Source: Zobellia nedashkovskayae
Lineage (GTDB): Bacteria; Bacteroidota; Bacteroidia; Flavobacteriales; Flavobacteriaceae
Direction of reading: 5' to 3'
Length of the DNA: 64,000 nt
Assembly: GCF_015330125.1 (NCBI RefSeq)
Contig: NZ_JADDXR010000002.1
Span: 2,492,685 to 2,556,684, forward strand
A model generated the notes under the pieces. The model made no database searches, had not been told where the DNA came from, and was given only the letters and a program-made list of their open reading frames with translations. Position numbers and translations under genes: made by a program. The stretch's first letter is position 1, and every line of letters starts with the position of its first letter. Below are positions 26,512-36,400 of the stretch, in pieces.

Positions 26512-28029
26512 TTATACAAGAGATTCTCTTGTCATTAATTTAGGTTGTGGAACACCTAGTAATTTCAAAATGGTTGGAGCAATATCGCCTAAAACACCAT
26601 CTTTAATCTTCTTAATGTCCTTATCTACCAAAATCAACGGAACAGGATTAGTGGTATGGGCCGTATTTGGACTACCATCTGGGTTAATCATGGTTTCGCA
26701 ATTACCGTGATCGGCAATTACAATAGAAGTATACCCGTTTTCAAGACCTGCGGTTACTACAGCTTTTGCACATTCATCAACCACTTCACAGGCTTTAATG
26801 GCAGCAGACATAACTCCTGTATGGCCTACCATGTCAGGGTTGGCAAAGTTCAAACAAACAAAATCAACTTCTCCTTTTTTCAATTCAGGAATAATAGCAT
26901 CTCTAATTTCGTAAGCGCTCATCTCTGGTTGCAAATCGTAAGTGGCAACCTTAGGAGAAGGACATAAAAGACGTTGTTCACCATCAAACGGCTCTTCCCG
27001 TCCACCATTAAAGAAAAAAGTAACATGTGGATACTTTTCAGTTTCTGCAATACGAATCTGCTTTTTATGTGCTCTTTCTAAAACCTCACCAAGGGTATCT
27101 TCAATATTTGCTTTATCGTAAACTACATGAACACCTTTATAAGATGCGTCATAGTTTGTTAGCGTAACATAGTATAAATTTAATTTATGCATGTTCTGCT
27201 CATGCATATCCACTTGGTTTAGTACCTCAGTAAGTTCACGGCCACGATCAGTTCTGAAGTTAAAGAAAATAACTACATCATCTTCTGTGATTTTAGCAAC
27301 AGGATTTCCATTACTATCCGTCATTACGATAGGCTCAATAAATTCATCAGTAACGCCATTATCATAATTTTCTTGCATTTTAGCGCCAATGTCAGTAGTT
27401 TTTTCGCCTTCGGCATTCACCATAACATCGTAGGCTTTTTTCACTCGTTCCCAGCGCTTATCACGATCCATAGCAAAATACCTTCCTACTACAGAAGCCA
27501 ATTTTGTGTTTTTATCGGTACAAAAGTCACTAAGATCGGTCAAGAAACCTTTTCCACTTTTCGGGTCAACATCTCTACCATCGGTAAAGGCGTGAACGAA
27601 CATGTTTTTAACGCCAGAATCATTTCCGGCCTTAATAAGTCCTTTAATGTGGTTGATGTGGCTATGAACCCCACCATTACTTACCAATCCTAAAAAGTGT
27701 ACCGGCTTGTTATTTTTCTTGGCATAAGCAAAAGCATCTTTCAAGACTTTCTCGTCTTTAAGCGTATTTTCTTTTACAGCCAGATTTATTTTAGCTAAAT
27801 CTTGATAAACGATACGTCCCGCACCAAGGTTCATATGTCCTACTTCACTATTCCCCATTTGACCTTCAGGAAGACCAACATTCATACCATCCGTAAGAAG
27901 GTTTGCATTTGGGTAGTTTTTATAAAGAGAGTCAACAAATGGAGTATTTGCATTGTCTACCGCGGAGACCTTGGGATTGGGAGATTTTCCCCAACCGTCA
28001 AGAATCATAAGTATTACTTTTTTGTTCAT
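26512..28029 (-). CDS. gpmI: 2,3-bisphosphoglycerate-independent phosphoglycerate mutase
   Basis: 505 residues. It interconverts 3- and 2-phosphoglycerate in glycolysis using two Mn2+ ions and a phosphoserine. Asp11 in LMILDGWG and the catalytic Ser61 in GQMGNSEVGH are present, as are the metal-site segments DGRDVDP, NFANPDMVGHTG and IADHGNCE. Length is normal. First gene of a probable three-gene transcript with map and a methyltransferase. Confidence 0.97.
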   Translation of the reverse strand: MNKKVILMILDGWGKSPNPKVSAVDNANTPFVDSLYKNYPNANLLTDGMNVGLPEGQMGNSEVGHMNLGAGRIVYQDLAKINLAVKENTLKDEKVLKDAFAYAKKNNKPVHFLGLVSNGGVHSHINHIKGLIKAGNDSGVKNMFVHAFTDGRDVDPKSGKGFLTDLSDFCTDKNTKLASVVGRYFAMDRDKRWERVKKAYDVMVNAEGEKTTDIGAKMQENYDNGVTDEFIEPIVMTDSNGNPVAKITEDDVVIFFNFRTDRGRELTEVLNQVDMHEQNMHKLNLYYVTLTNYDASYKGVHVVYDKANIEDTLGEVLERAHKKQIRIAETEKYPHVTFFFNGGREEPFDGEQRLLCPSPKVATYDLQPEMSAYEIRDAIIPELKKGEVDFVCLNFANPDMVGHTGVMSAAIKACEVVDECAKAVVTAGLENGYTSIVIADHGNCETMINPDGSPNTAHTTNPVPLILVDKDIKKIKDGVLGDIAPTILKLLGVPQPKLMTRESLV

Positions 28030-28374
28030 GGCTATGATAAATTAGATTATCAAAAGTACTGTGATCCAAGAGGAAATGCCAATTATAGCGATGCTTTTTT
28101 AATGCGATTTTAGCATTGTTAGAGATGCCACATTTTCTTGGCCTAAACGAGGTTTTCTAAATTGCCGACTAGAGGGATTACCTCTTTTTATCTACTTATG
28201 GAAAGCATTGTATAATGGTTGTTATTAAAGCGTTATCAATAATTTAAATGAATATTAGTAAAATATGAAAGTGTTAAAATTAAGTTATTATGACCCCCAA
28301 GTTGTAACAACTTCGCAAAATTCCAGTCTATCTTTATACAATCAATAAATATTCATCAATTTAAATCATTCATC
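28030..28374. other. Intergenic region between gpmI and the ankyrin gene
   Basis: 345 bases between divergent genes, AT-rich, no ORF of its own. TATCTTTA at 28329-28336 resembles a -7 box for the ankyrin gene, with a TTG 24 bases upstream, slightly beyond the usual spacing. A weak hairpin AGAGG/CCTCT followed by TTTT lies at 28171-28189. Confidence 0.35.
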
Positions 28375-28767
28375 ATGAGAAAAACGTTTTTAACTTTCGC
28401 AATGGCCTGTTTGGTCGGAACTACTGCCGTAATGGCCAATGACACAATTACAACTACAGATGCGCCAGCATTTGAAATGTTTGACACTGTAGAACTAAAT
28501 TCTTTCTGTAAAGCAATTATGCAAGGAGATTTGGAAACTGTAAAGAAACTTATAGAGCTTGGCGAGGACGTCAACAAAAAATCTTTAGGTATGACACCGG
28601 CAATTTTTGCTGCTCGTTATAACAAAGCCGAAATTTTAGAACTATTGATAGATAATGGTGCTAATCTTAAAATCAAAAGCGATAAAGGACACTCTATTGA
28701 AAAATATGCAGAACTTTCTAATGCTACTGATGCCTTAAGAGTAATTGAAACAGCGATGGGAAGCTAA
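28375..28767 (+). CDS. Exported ankyrin-repeat protein
   Basis: 130 residues. An N-terminal signal peptide (KTFLTFAMACLVGTTAVMA) is followed by about 20 linker residues and roughly three ankyrin repeats: LNSFCKAIMQGDLETVKKLIELGEDVN, then GMTPAIFAARYNKAEILELLIDNGANL, then a partial KGHSIEKYAELSNATDALRVIE. Presumably a periplasmic protein-binding module; partner unknown. Monocistronic, with a perfect terminator 34 bases after the stop. Confidence 0.85.
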   Translation: MRKTFLTFAMACLVGTTAVMANDTITTTDAPAFEMFDTVELNSFCKAIMQGDLETVKKLIELGEDVNKKSLGMTPAIFAARYNKAEILELLIDNGANLKIKSDKGHSIEKYAELSNATDALRVIETAMGS

Positions 28768-28800
28768 AAATTTGAATTATCCCAATTGCTATGAAAAACT

Positions 28801-28836
28801 AAAAACCCGACCATATTAATATGGTCGGGTTTTTTT
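28801..28836. terminator. Perfectly palindromic bidirectional terminator
   Basis: A 24-base perfect palindrome (28806-28829, arms CCCGACCATATT and AATATGGTCGGG) with A5 before and T7 after. It serves the ankyrin gene and may also stop the convergent small-protein transcript. Confidence 0.93.
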
Positions 28837-28875
28837 CATATAGTTTCTCGTAAAAGAGCAGTAAAGCGCTGCGAA

Positions 28876-29043
28876 TTAAAAATCAAATCCGTTAATAGCT
28901 CTGTCTACAAACGCGTAAACAGCCATAAACAACATTAATCCACAAAATACCGAATATGCCTTTAGAAGTATTACTACTAATTCAGGTTTGCAGTTCTCAA
29001 ATGCTTCGGTATATAAATTTTTAAAGTGCGATAGTGTTCCCAT
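28876..29043 (-). CDS. Small single-pass membrane protein (55 residues)
   Basis: 55 residues, ATG at 29043, TAA at 28876. An amphipathic start (GTLSHFKNLYTEAFENCKP) leads into one hydrophobic segment from about residue 22 to 45, followed by DRAINGFDF. Small proteins of this plan (LYxEAF..., one helix, a C-terminal R.x.GFxF) are familiar in Flavobacteriaceae and may belong to the DUF6747 group, which I recall only loosely. Its frame is open over the full length, the composition is protein-like and it sits alone between two strong terminators, which supports a real gene. Function unknown. Confidence 0.72.
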   Translation of the reverse strand: MGTLSHFKNLYTEAFENCKPELVVILLKAYSVFCGLMLFMAVYAFVDRAINGFDF

Positions 29044-29221
29044 ATAGTTTTATTTTAGATGCCTTGTCTAGGGGCATTGGTTATTGTAAAAGCTATAATG
29101 GTTAAATTGCTGCATTAGCAACGGTAGCATTTGGGAGGTGTAAAGATAGATAAATAAGGATACAACACGCTGCATTTCAACGAATTTAACAACAGTTCAT
29201 GCCATTTTTGAAATAAAATGC

Positions 29222-29264
29222 AAAAGGCGCTTAAAACGAAATAATTTCGTTTTAAGCGCCTTTT
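29222..29264. terminator. Long bidirectional terminator
   Basis: A 20-bp perfect stem (29222-29241 with 29245-29264) around a three-base loop, starting AAAAGGCGC and ending GCGCCTTTT. It lies 20 bases past the M48 peptidase stop on the minus strand. Confidence 0.92.
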
Positions 29265-29283
29265 AGATATGCTTTAAGAAGTC

Positions 29284-30048
29284 TTACTGGTTACGGTACT
29301 TTTCTATAGACTCCTGTATTTTTTCGATTCTGTTTTCTGGGTCTGGGTGTGTACTTTGAAATTCTGGAGCACGATCAGGTCCTGCCGCAGCCTTTAAAAT
29401 TTCCATAACGTGAATCATTTCTTCAGGTTGATACCCAGAGTTTATCATAAAAAGAACGCCAAGGTCATCGCTTTCCAATTCATCACCACGACCATTTTTA
29501 AGTAGGGTATTTTGGCCAATTCCGCCAACTAATCCTCCCATATCGCCACCTACAGAAGCTCCAGTGGATAAGGTTTGCCAAAATTCGCCTTCGGCAATAC
29601 GTTCTGCGGAATGTCTTCCGATAACATGGCCTATTTCATGACCAAGTACGCCTGCCAATTGCGCTTCGTTTAATTGTCTGAATAGGGCATAGGTAATGAA
29701 AACAGGACCTCCGGGTAATGCAAATGCATTAATGGTCTGATCATCTGCCAAAAGGTGAAAGTCATATGCATACGGAGTTTCTCTGGCAATACTGTTTTGT
29801 ACAAGTTTATGACCAACTTGATCTACATATGCTTGTAATTTTTCATCAGGATATAATCCGCCATACTGCTGGGCAATTTCTGGAGTACTTTGTAGACCGA
29901 TAGCAATTTCTTGTTCGGCACTCATATTAATAGTTTGTACTCTTCCGGTATATTTATTTTCTTCTTTACTGCTGCAGCGTTTTATAAACGCAAATGCTAC
30001 AATAGCCAAGCCAATGAATATCCTTATTTTCCAACTTCCTCCGCGCAT
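29284..30048 (-). CDS. M48-family zinc metallopeptidase
   Basis: 254 residues. A hydrophobic N-terminal segment (RIFIGLAIVAFAFIKRC) is either a membrane anchor or a poor lipoprotein signal. The catalytic HEIGH is at 137-141 with the third ligand Glu in the later GDELESDDLGV. Further M48 signs are NAFALPGGPVFIT and STHPDPENRIEKI near the end. It resembles the BepA/LoiP-like periplasmic group, which handles misassembled outer-membrane proteins, but without the TPR domain of BepA. Lies 37 bases after the Tat-exported M15 peptidase gene and is likely co-transcribed with it. Confidence 0.92.
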   Translation of the reverse strand: MRGGSWKIRIFIGLAIVAFAFIKRCSSKEENKYTGRVQTINMSAEQEIAIGLQSTPEIAQQYGGLYPDEKLQAYVDQVGHKLVQNSIARETPYAYDFHLLADDQTINAFALPGGPVFITYALFRQLNEAQLAGVLGHEIGHVIGRHSAERIAEGEFWQTLSTGASVGGDMGGLVGGIGQNTLLKNGRGDELESDDLGVLFMINSGYQPEEMIHVMEILKAAAGPDRAPEFQSTHPDPENRIEKIQESIEKYRNQ

Positions 30049-30085
30049 GGTATAGTGTTATTTATCAGCTCAATATACAAAAGAC

Positions 30086-30823
30086 CTATAAAAGATCTGT
30101 ATTGATATCTAAGATATTATCTTGTATGTAATTGGTTAAGAAGCCTTCTGTAAAATGTTCGCTACCGTAAAAATCTTCATCTTTCAATAATTGCATGATG
30201 TTTTTTCTGCGGAATTCTGTTAGCATAGGAACAGAAATAGGTGCGTAGCTAAAATGCCATGGCTCATATTTAAACCCTCTGCGGCCAGGTACATCGGTAT
30301 ATACTAAATGAAAATCAAAAGTCTTAGCATTTTCATCCATCCACTTTTTGAAATCGGCATAAGGTTCTCCTTCACCAAATTTAGAAGGTACCAACATATC
30401 TCCTTTTACGTTACGGTTCCCATCAACAATATCTATATCGGTTCCCCAATGATGACGACTAGTTCCTGGTATGGTAGAATATTCTATAATTTTATCAATG
30501 GCCTTTAAAGGAGTCATGCTACTGTCATCCGTATATTTTAGGTATTTGCGTTCCCAAATAGAACGCTGGCGCTCAAAATTACGATAGCTAGAAACCACTT
30601 TTAGGTCTATACCATCACTATATGCGGCTTTCTTCATTTCCACAAAGGCATCATGTGCTTCTTTGCGCAAATTAATACCCTTACCATAGAGTTTAATATC
30701 AGTCTTACCCATTAACTCTAAGATACTATATTCAAAATCTTTAGAAAATGCTAAATTGGGTAAAGCTGCCAAAGCTAGGCCAGCAACACCGCTCTTTTTT
30801 ATGAATGCTCGTCGTTCCATCAT
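30086..30823 (-). CDS. Tat-exported M15 D-alanyl-D-alanine carboxypeptidase-like protein
   Basis: 245 residues from the ATG at 30823; ATG 30820 and an upstream GTG at 30850 are alternatives. The N-terminus has a twin-arginine motif ERRAFIKKSG then a hydrophobic stretch ending LPNLAFS, so export is by Tat. The mature part is a VanY/M15B domain: SSYRNFERQRSIWE, SRHHWGTDIDI (metal His and Asp) and EPWHFSYAP (the last metal His). It should trim D-Ala or other peptides from peptidoglycan. First gene of a probable pair with the M48 peptidase. Confidence 0.9.
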   Translation of the reverse strand: MMERRAFIKKSGVAGLALAALPNLAFSKDFEYSILELMGKTDIKLYGKGINLRKEAHDAFVEMKKAAYSDGIDLKVVSSYRNFERQRSIWERKYLKYTDDSSMTPLKAIDKIIEYSTIPGTSRHHWGTDIDIVDGNRNVKGDMLVPSKFGEGEPYADFKKWMDENAKTFDFHLVYTDVPGRRGFKYEPWHFSYAPISVPMLTEFRRKNIMQLLKDEDFYGSEHFTEGFLTNYIQDNILDINTDLL

Positions 30824-31063
30824 ACCATTATTGAATTTAATCGTGTTCACAATCTAGGCAAAGATATTCAAATTTGATGCCAAGAATAGATTGTGGTTAT
30901 ATTGATAACGTTTATGATGGGACAAATCTTGTAAAGTAGGGCATGATCTTTACATATCTTTATTAGAACTCTTTAATAAAGAAATCTTTTTTGTATAAAA
31001 TTATTTTAAAGTCATAACCTCATTTGGTGAGATTAAAATTGTATTGATATTTTCTTAAAAAAA

Positions 31064-32221
31064 TTATTCTTGATTTATATACAAGAATCCTTGATGTTTT
31101 ACATCAATATCTTTCAAGTCAATTATGTAGAAATAAACTCCAGCGGGTAGTTTCTTTGAGGTAGCAACTACACTACTAACGTTGGCTGTACCCCCAAAAG
31201 TATTGTCGTAGTCAGTGGCTTCATAAACGGCGCGTCCCCATCTATTGTAAATAGTAAGTTGGTTATTAGGTGATAAAGAAACGGCATCTAAAACAAGAAA
31301 ATCAGCTTTTCCGTCTCCGTTTGGTGTCATTAGATAATTACCCAAATCAACAGTCTGTCTGCTAAGGCTTCCACCAAAAGTAATAATGGTATAGTCATCT
31401 GGTATAAAAACGTCTGATGTTATTTCACCTTCATTAAAATCTCCTTCCATAGCGGTATTACCTAAATCCTCCCAAATGCTGTGTTCCGTATGCCAACCTA
31501 CAACTCTTAAGTTTTCAACTTCATCCATAAAACTAGAAAGGCTACTATCCGTATCCCAACCTAAGGTAACTTTGGATGATACCTCTGTGTCTAAATCCCA
31601 AAATTCCTCATTACTTACAGATACTAAAATATCAGTTCTATTCTCTGTGCTAAATGTGGTATGAAAGGTAGATGGATGATTAGGGTCTTCGAAAAAGTAA
31701 GCCGACTTGGCATTTTCGTTAATTTGATTAGAAGATAGTTTTAAAGGCCTTAATTTATCAAAATGACCTATCGGAAAAATAAAATCTTGCTTATTTCTTA
31801 CAGCTGAATATCCATCTACTTTGGTGAAATTAATATCACCATTATAAAAGGCATTATCTATATATTCTATATTGGTGTCAATAAGGAACCTAGGGGTAAC
31901 CAAGTCTCCCGAAATAAAATTACTATTATTGGTAATACCAATACCGACCTCTAAAATCAGGTCATTATCCACAACTATTTCTAAGTCCTTAAAAACAGGT
32001 CTGAAAGCTCCGCTTATATAGGCAATATCTTCATTATAAAAACCAGCTAGACCCTTATTATCATCAAAGGAGCCATCATTAATTAAATTTTGGTAAAAAC
32101 CAATCTGCGCATCTTCATGCATTTTCATGTTTCCAAAATTATGAAATGAGTCTTGTGCCGTTAGGGTATTAGTGCATATACCTAAGACCAAGCTACCAAT
32201 TATTATTATGTGTTTTTTCAT
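31064..32221 (-). CDS. CHU_C-tailed secreted protein, cassette 1
   Basis: 385 residues with signal peptide (IIIIGSLVLGICTNTLTAQ). The N-terminal part (FGNMKMHEDAQIGFYQNLIND, GLAGFYNEDI) is paralogous to the protein encoded at 40671-41825 along the whole length. The last about 90 residues are a gliding-motility-associated C-terminal domain: MTPNGDGKADFL, YNRWGRAVYEATDYDNTF and LPAGVYFYIIDLKD. CHU_C tails direct export through T9SS and usually need a SprF-type partner. Third gene of the fibre cassette, 77 bases after the 386-residue gene. Confidence 0.88.
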   Translation of the reverse strand: MKKHIIIIGSLVLGICTNTLTAQDSFHNFGNMKMHEDAQIGFYQNLINDGSFDDNKGLAGFYNEDIAYISGAFRPVFKDLEIVVDNDLILEVGIGITNNSNFISGDLVTPRFLIDTNIEYIDNAFYNGDINFTKVDGYSAVRNKQDFIFPIGHFDKLRPLKLSSNQINENAKSAYFFEDPNHPSTFHTTFSTENRTDILVSVSNEEFWDLDTEVSSKVTLGWDTDSSLSSFMDEVENLRVVGWHTEHSIWEDLGNTAMEGDFNEGEITSDVFIPDDYTIITFGGSLSRQTVDLGNYLMTPNGDGKADFLVLDAVSLSPNNQLTIYNRWGRAVYEATDYDNTFGGTANVSSVVATSKKLPAGVYFYIIDLKDIDVKHQGFLYINQE

Positions 32222-32298
32222 GTTTAATATCTATTGCTAAACTACAAAGTGAATATACAAGTTGATAAAAATGAACGACTTAAACTTTTTTACCATCC

Positions 32299-33459
32299 TT
32301 AGTATGTCATTTGTATGTTTGTTATCCCCATTCCTACATGGTAAATAGAAGAATCAAAGTACAACGGATTCACTGCCTTTTTGGAGGAGGTATAAATAAC
32401 GTTTCCATTTCTTAAATAAGTAACCGTTCCTAAACAGTCTATATCTATACTTAACACATCCCCTATAGCATAACTTGAGACGTAACCTAAACTTCCGCCA
32501 TTCTCTCTAATTTGTATTTGGGAATTTGATACTAGGTACATTGCATAATTAAGATTCGTATAAGATGCACTTGATGCAGGTGTATAACTTAATCCAACCA
32601 TACCTAATAAGTTCGTTTGATTTGGCGTAAAATCCAACCTTCCGCCAATGGTTGGCTTAATTTCATGATTTAAACTATATCCTTGCGCATTCCAGCCCGC
32701 AGAGCCTGTTTTTAGTAGTTCGTTCCCATCATAGGTAATCAAACCACTTACCACCATATCCGTATTCAAAATGGTGTTAGAGGAAAGGGGAGTAATTGGT
32801 TGCAATACAAATCCACCGCTCAATGTACCTAAACCTGCGTTATTGGTAACGGAAATATCAAAATTTCCATAAGCTGATCCAGAAGTTATATTAGCCGTAA
32901 TTTGGGTAGAACTATTTATAACAATAGAATTTATGGTTTGCCCTGCAACGGCAACAGTAGAAGCACCATCGAAATAGGCACCTTGAATTATAAGATTTCT
33001 GGTTTCGTTAAATTGAAATTGAGAACAGTTACCTATTCCGGCATTAGAATTTGAAACAATAGGCGTGTTACCTGGTACAGTGGGACTAAAATTCACATCA
33101 GGGTCAATACCATTAGAAAAAGTAAAAGATCCATCAGGATTAGTGGTAAAAGTAGATTTAATTGAGGAAACAACATATGGGTCTGCGGTTGTTCCGGTTC
33201 CGCTTATACTAACATTATCATTAGCAACAATTTTTGTTTCATTCCCTTCAGGAGTAAGTTTTTGCCAAATAGTTCCGTTAAATTGATATAGTAGTTTATC
33301 ACTGCTATTGTAAATCAAAGAACCTTCAACCGGACTAACAATAGCATTAATCTCTGCTGTATTAGCAGTATGTATGTTCATCAGTTCATTGGCATTAGGA
33401 ACTTGCGCAAAAGCTACTTTCGTTACTAAAAGCAGAAATATAAATAATAGATTTTTCAT
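32299..33459 (-). CDS. Secreted protein sharing the fibre N-terminal module
   Basis: 386 residues with signal peptide (LLFIFLLLVTKVAFAQ). Residues about 20-70 include EGSLIYNSSDKLLYQFNGTIW, clearly related to NGALVFNTDQNCLFQYKGNIW in the 2253-residue neighbour and to RGALVYNTTADCVYYYDGTAW in the 1202-residue paralogue. A middle segment (IIQGAYFDGASTVAVAG ... GNFDISVTNNAG) looks like an IPT/TIG-type Ig fold. The last about 150 residues form a jelly-roll-like stretch (IQIRENGGSLGYVSSY). No CHU_C or other T9SS tail is visible. Function unknown. Starts 4 bases after the giant gene ends. Confidence 0.78.
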   Translation of the reverse strand: MKNLLFIFLLLVTKVAFAQVPNANELMNIHTANTAEINAIVSPVEGSLIYNSSDKLLYQFNGTIWQKLTPEGNETKIVANDNVSISGTGTTADPYVVSSIKSTFTTNPDGSFTFSNGIDPDVNFSPTVPGNTPIVSNSNAGIGNCSQFQFNETRNLIIQGAYFDGASTVAVAGQTINSIVINSSTQITANITSGSAYGNFDISVTNNAGLGTLSGGFVLQPITPLSSNTILNTDMVVSGLITYDGNELLKTGSAGWNAQGYSLNHEIKPTIGGRLDFTPNQTNLLGMVGLSYTPASSASYTNLNYAMYLVSNSQIQIRENGGSLGYVSSYAIGDVLSIDIDCLGTVTYLRNGNVIYTSSKKAVNPLYFDSSIYHVGMGITNIQMTY

Positions 33460-33463
33460 TTAT

Positions 33464-36400
33464 TTATAGGTCTAAAATGGTGAACATAAATTCAGAATCA
33501 AATCGTATGCGGTCACCAGCTCCATTATCATTGTCTCCAATAATAACTTCAAAAGTGGTAGTGGTTTGATTGAAATAAGATATACCTGGATCATCGTTTC
33601 CGTTTCCACCTCTACCAATCTGTGATAGTTGAATAATATAATCAGAATCTGATGTTGCGCCAGCTGGCAGTGTAACAATGTAATGCCCTAAACCTGCTTG
33701 TTTCGTAATTGTGATTCCGGAAGTACCTTTTACGACTGTACCTGTGCTAGAAATTTTGGCAAAAGCTTTAATAGGACTTTCGTAAAAGACACCTGCGTCC
33801 GTACCTGCGGTCACACTGTTTCCAGCATCAGTGCTAATCTTTGGGTCTGATGAAGGAGCGTCTATCCAATCTGTTCCTGTTGCAGTAGATGATAATACCT
33901 GGCCAGCTGTTCCAGCTTCGCCATCCTTGTCTTCAAAACTGCCATCTAGTCGCATATTATTAGCTACATGAAGACTTTCGTCTGGAGTAACCGTACCAAT
34001 ACCTACGTTTTGAGATGCATCTATTAGCATGGCATTTGTTCCGTTGGTAGAGAAGCCTAATTGATTAGCGGCTAACCTGTACATTCCCATATCCGAATCA
34101 CTATTAAAGCGATAAGAAGGAGCATTTGCAGTACCGTCTGCATTGGCAAAGGAAGTAGCTCTAACTTGGCCGCTAACTTGTAGTTTGTGAGTAGGGGTAT
34201 CGGTACCAATGCCTAATCTGTTGTTTACACTATCCCAAAATAGTTGATTGTTATCTTCTGTAGGCTCTCCCGTAGCGCCGGCAAAGAAGACTGAACCTGT
34301 TGTTCCCGTATGGGTGAACGTGTTGGAATCTATCCAAGAAACAGAACCTGTATTATCAGTTACTAAAGTTTGGTTATTGCTTCCCGCAGCTATTTTTAAA
34401 GGAGTTACAGCACCATTGGCAATAGTTAAAGTAACATCTTCAAAAGTTGAATTAGCGCCGTTGGTTACCACTAGATCAGTAGAGGTGATACCACCACTTG
34501 CTAAACCGTCTACATAATTTTTAGTAGCTGCATCTTGCGCGTTTGATGGGTCTAATAAATTGGTTAAAGGATGACTGGCCATAGACAATGTGCCTGCCAT
34601 GGCATCTCCGTTTACATTCAAATACCGAGCATCGTTTGTAGAAAGGTCGGTAGTTACTTCTTGCCACCCGGTCACATCATCATAAATAAAAGCAACCCCA
34701 TTTCTATCTGCAGTTAAGCCAGATTCCCCGGAAACGATATAAATATCCGAATCTACACCTGTTGCAGGGAGGTTGGCTTCAAGTCCTGTTGAGGTACTGG
34801 AAAGGATTACGGCAACATTACCGTTTGCAGCCGGCACAACACCATTTACACTTCTTACCACACTGGTAACATCATCTGTTCCTCCAGCTTCATTATTAAA
34901 ACGAAGTGTACTTCTGTTTCCGGTAACTTCTTCAAACGAAGTTATGGTTTCATTAATAGCAACGGTACTTGCATCAGGTTGCGTTATGGTTGCAATTTTA
35001 TTCCCCGTAACTAAATCTGAAATATTCAAGGCATCTACTTCTAAAGCTCCAGTAGTGGCGTTCTGAGATAATCCAGCACCGGCAACATCAACATTGATTT
35101 TGGCAGCGGTCACCGCATCGTTCGCAATACTTAAAACTCCGGTGTTAGATATGTTAGCGTCTCCGCTCATTGCTACTCCTTGAGCGATATTACTGTTGTC
35201 GCCAACAAAAATATTTCCGTTTGTGAGGCTATTTACCGTTCCAACTTGATTGTCAACATATGTTTTCACAGCCAATTCTGTTGGGAATTTGGTGTTTGAG
35301 GCATCTGCAAGAGTTACATCTGCAGATTTGTTATTGGCATCTTCTTTTAGATCGATATTATTTTGAAGTGTGGTTTCGGCTGTTGTAGCTCTTAACTGCT
35401 CTGCTAAAATAGCAGCATCGGCATCGGCTTCGTTCTGGTTAACATCATTCTGAACTGCGGTAATATCTGCTGATTCTTCTAAAGCGGAAAGGTTAGCGGT
35501 TACTGAAGTTCCACCTTCACTAATTGTTAATATACTTGATGTATTTATGGTTACTCCAGTAATATCGTCATCGGCAGTAGCCGTAATTTGTCCGTCTACA
35601 TAGGTCTTTACGGCAAGTTCTGTTGGGAACTTTGTATCGGTAACATCTGCAAGGGTAACGTCAGTCGATTTGTTTGCGGCATCTTCTTTTAATGCGATGG
35701 CTGCATCTGCGTCGGCTTCATTTTGGTCAACATCGTTTTGAACAGCAGTGATATCTGCAGATTCTTCCAAAGCTGAAAGATCTACGGTAACCGAAGTAGC
35801 ACCTTCGTCTATTTTTAATACACTGGCAGCGTCTATAGAAGCAGCTGTAATGTCATCATCTGCACTTAGTGTTATTTGCCCGTCTACATAGGTTTTTACG
35901 GCAAGTTCCGTCGGGAATTTGGTATTAGTAGCATCGGCAAGATTGGTGTCGGTAGACTTGTTAGCTGCATTTTCTTTTAAAGCTATGGCCGCGTCTGCAT
36001 CCGCTTCGTTTGTATCAATATCGTTTTGAACTGCTAGAATAGCTGCATCTGCATCCGCTTCGTTTGTATCAATATCGTTTTGAACTGCTAGAATAGCTGC
36101 ATCTGCATCTGCTTCGTTTGTATCAACATCGTTTTGAACGGCAGTGATATCCGCTGATTCTTCCAAAGCTGAAAGGTCTACGGTAACGGAAGTAGCACCT
36201 TCGTCAATTTTCAAAACACTGGCAGCATCTATAGTTGCTGCTGTAATATCATCATCGGCAGTGGCGGCAATTTGTCCGTCCACATAGGTCTTAACGGCAA
36301 GTTCTGTTGGGAACTTTGTATCGGTTGGGTCTGCAAGGGTAACGTCAGTTGATTTGTTTGCGGCATCTTCTTTTAGGGCGATGGCTGCGTCCGCATCGGC

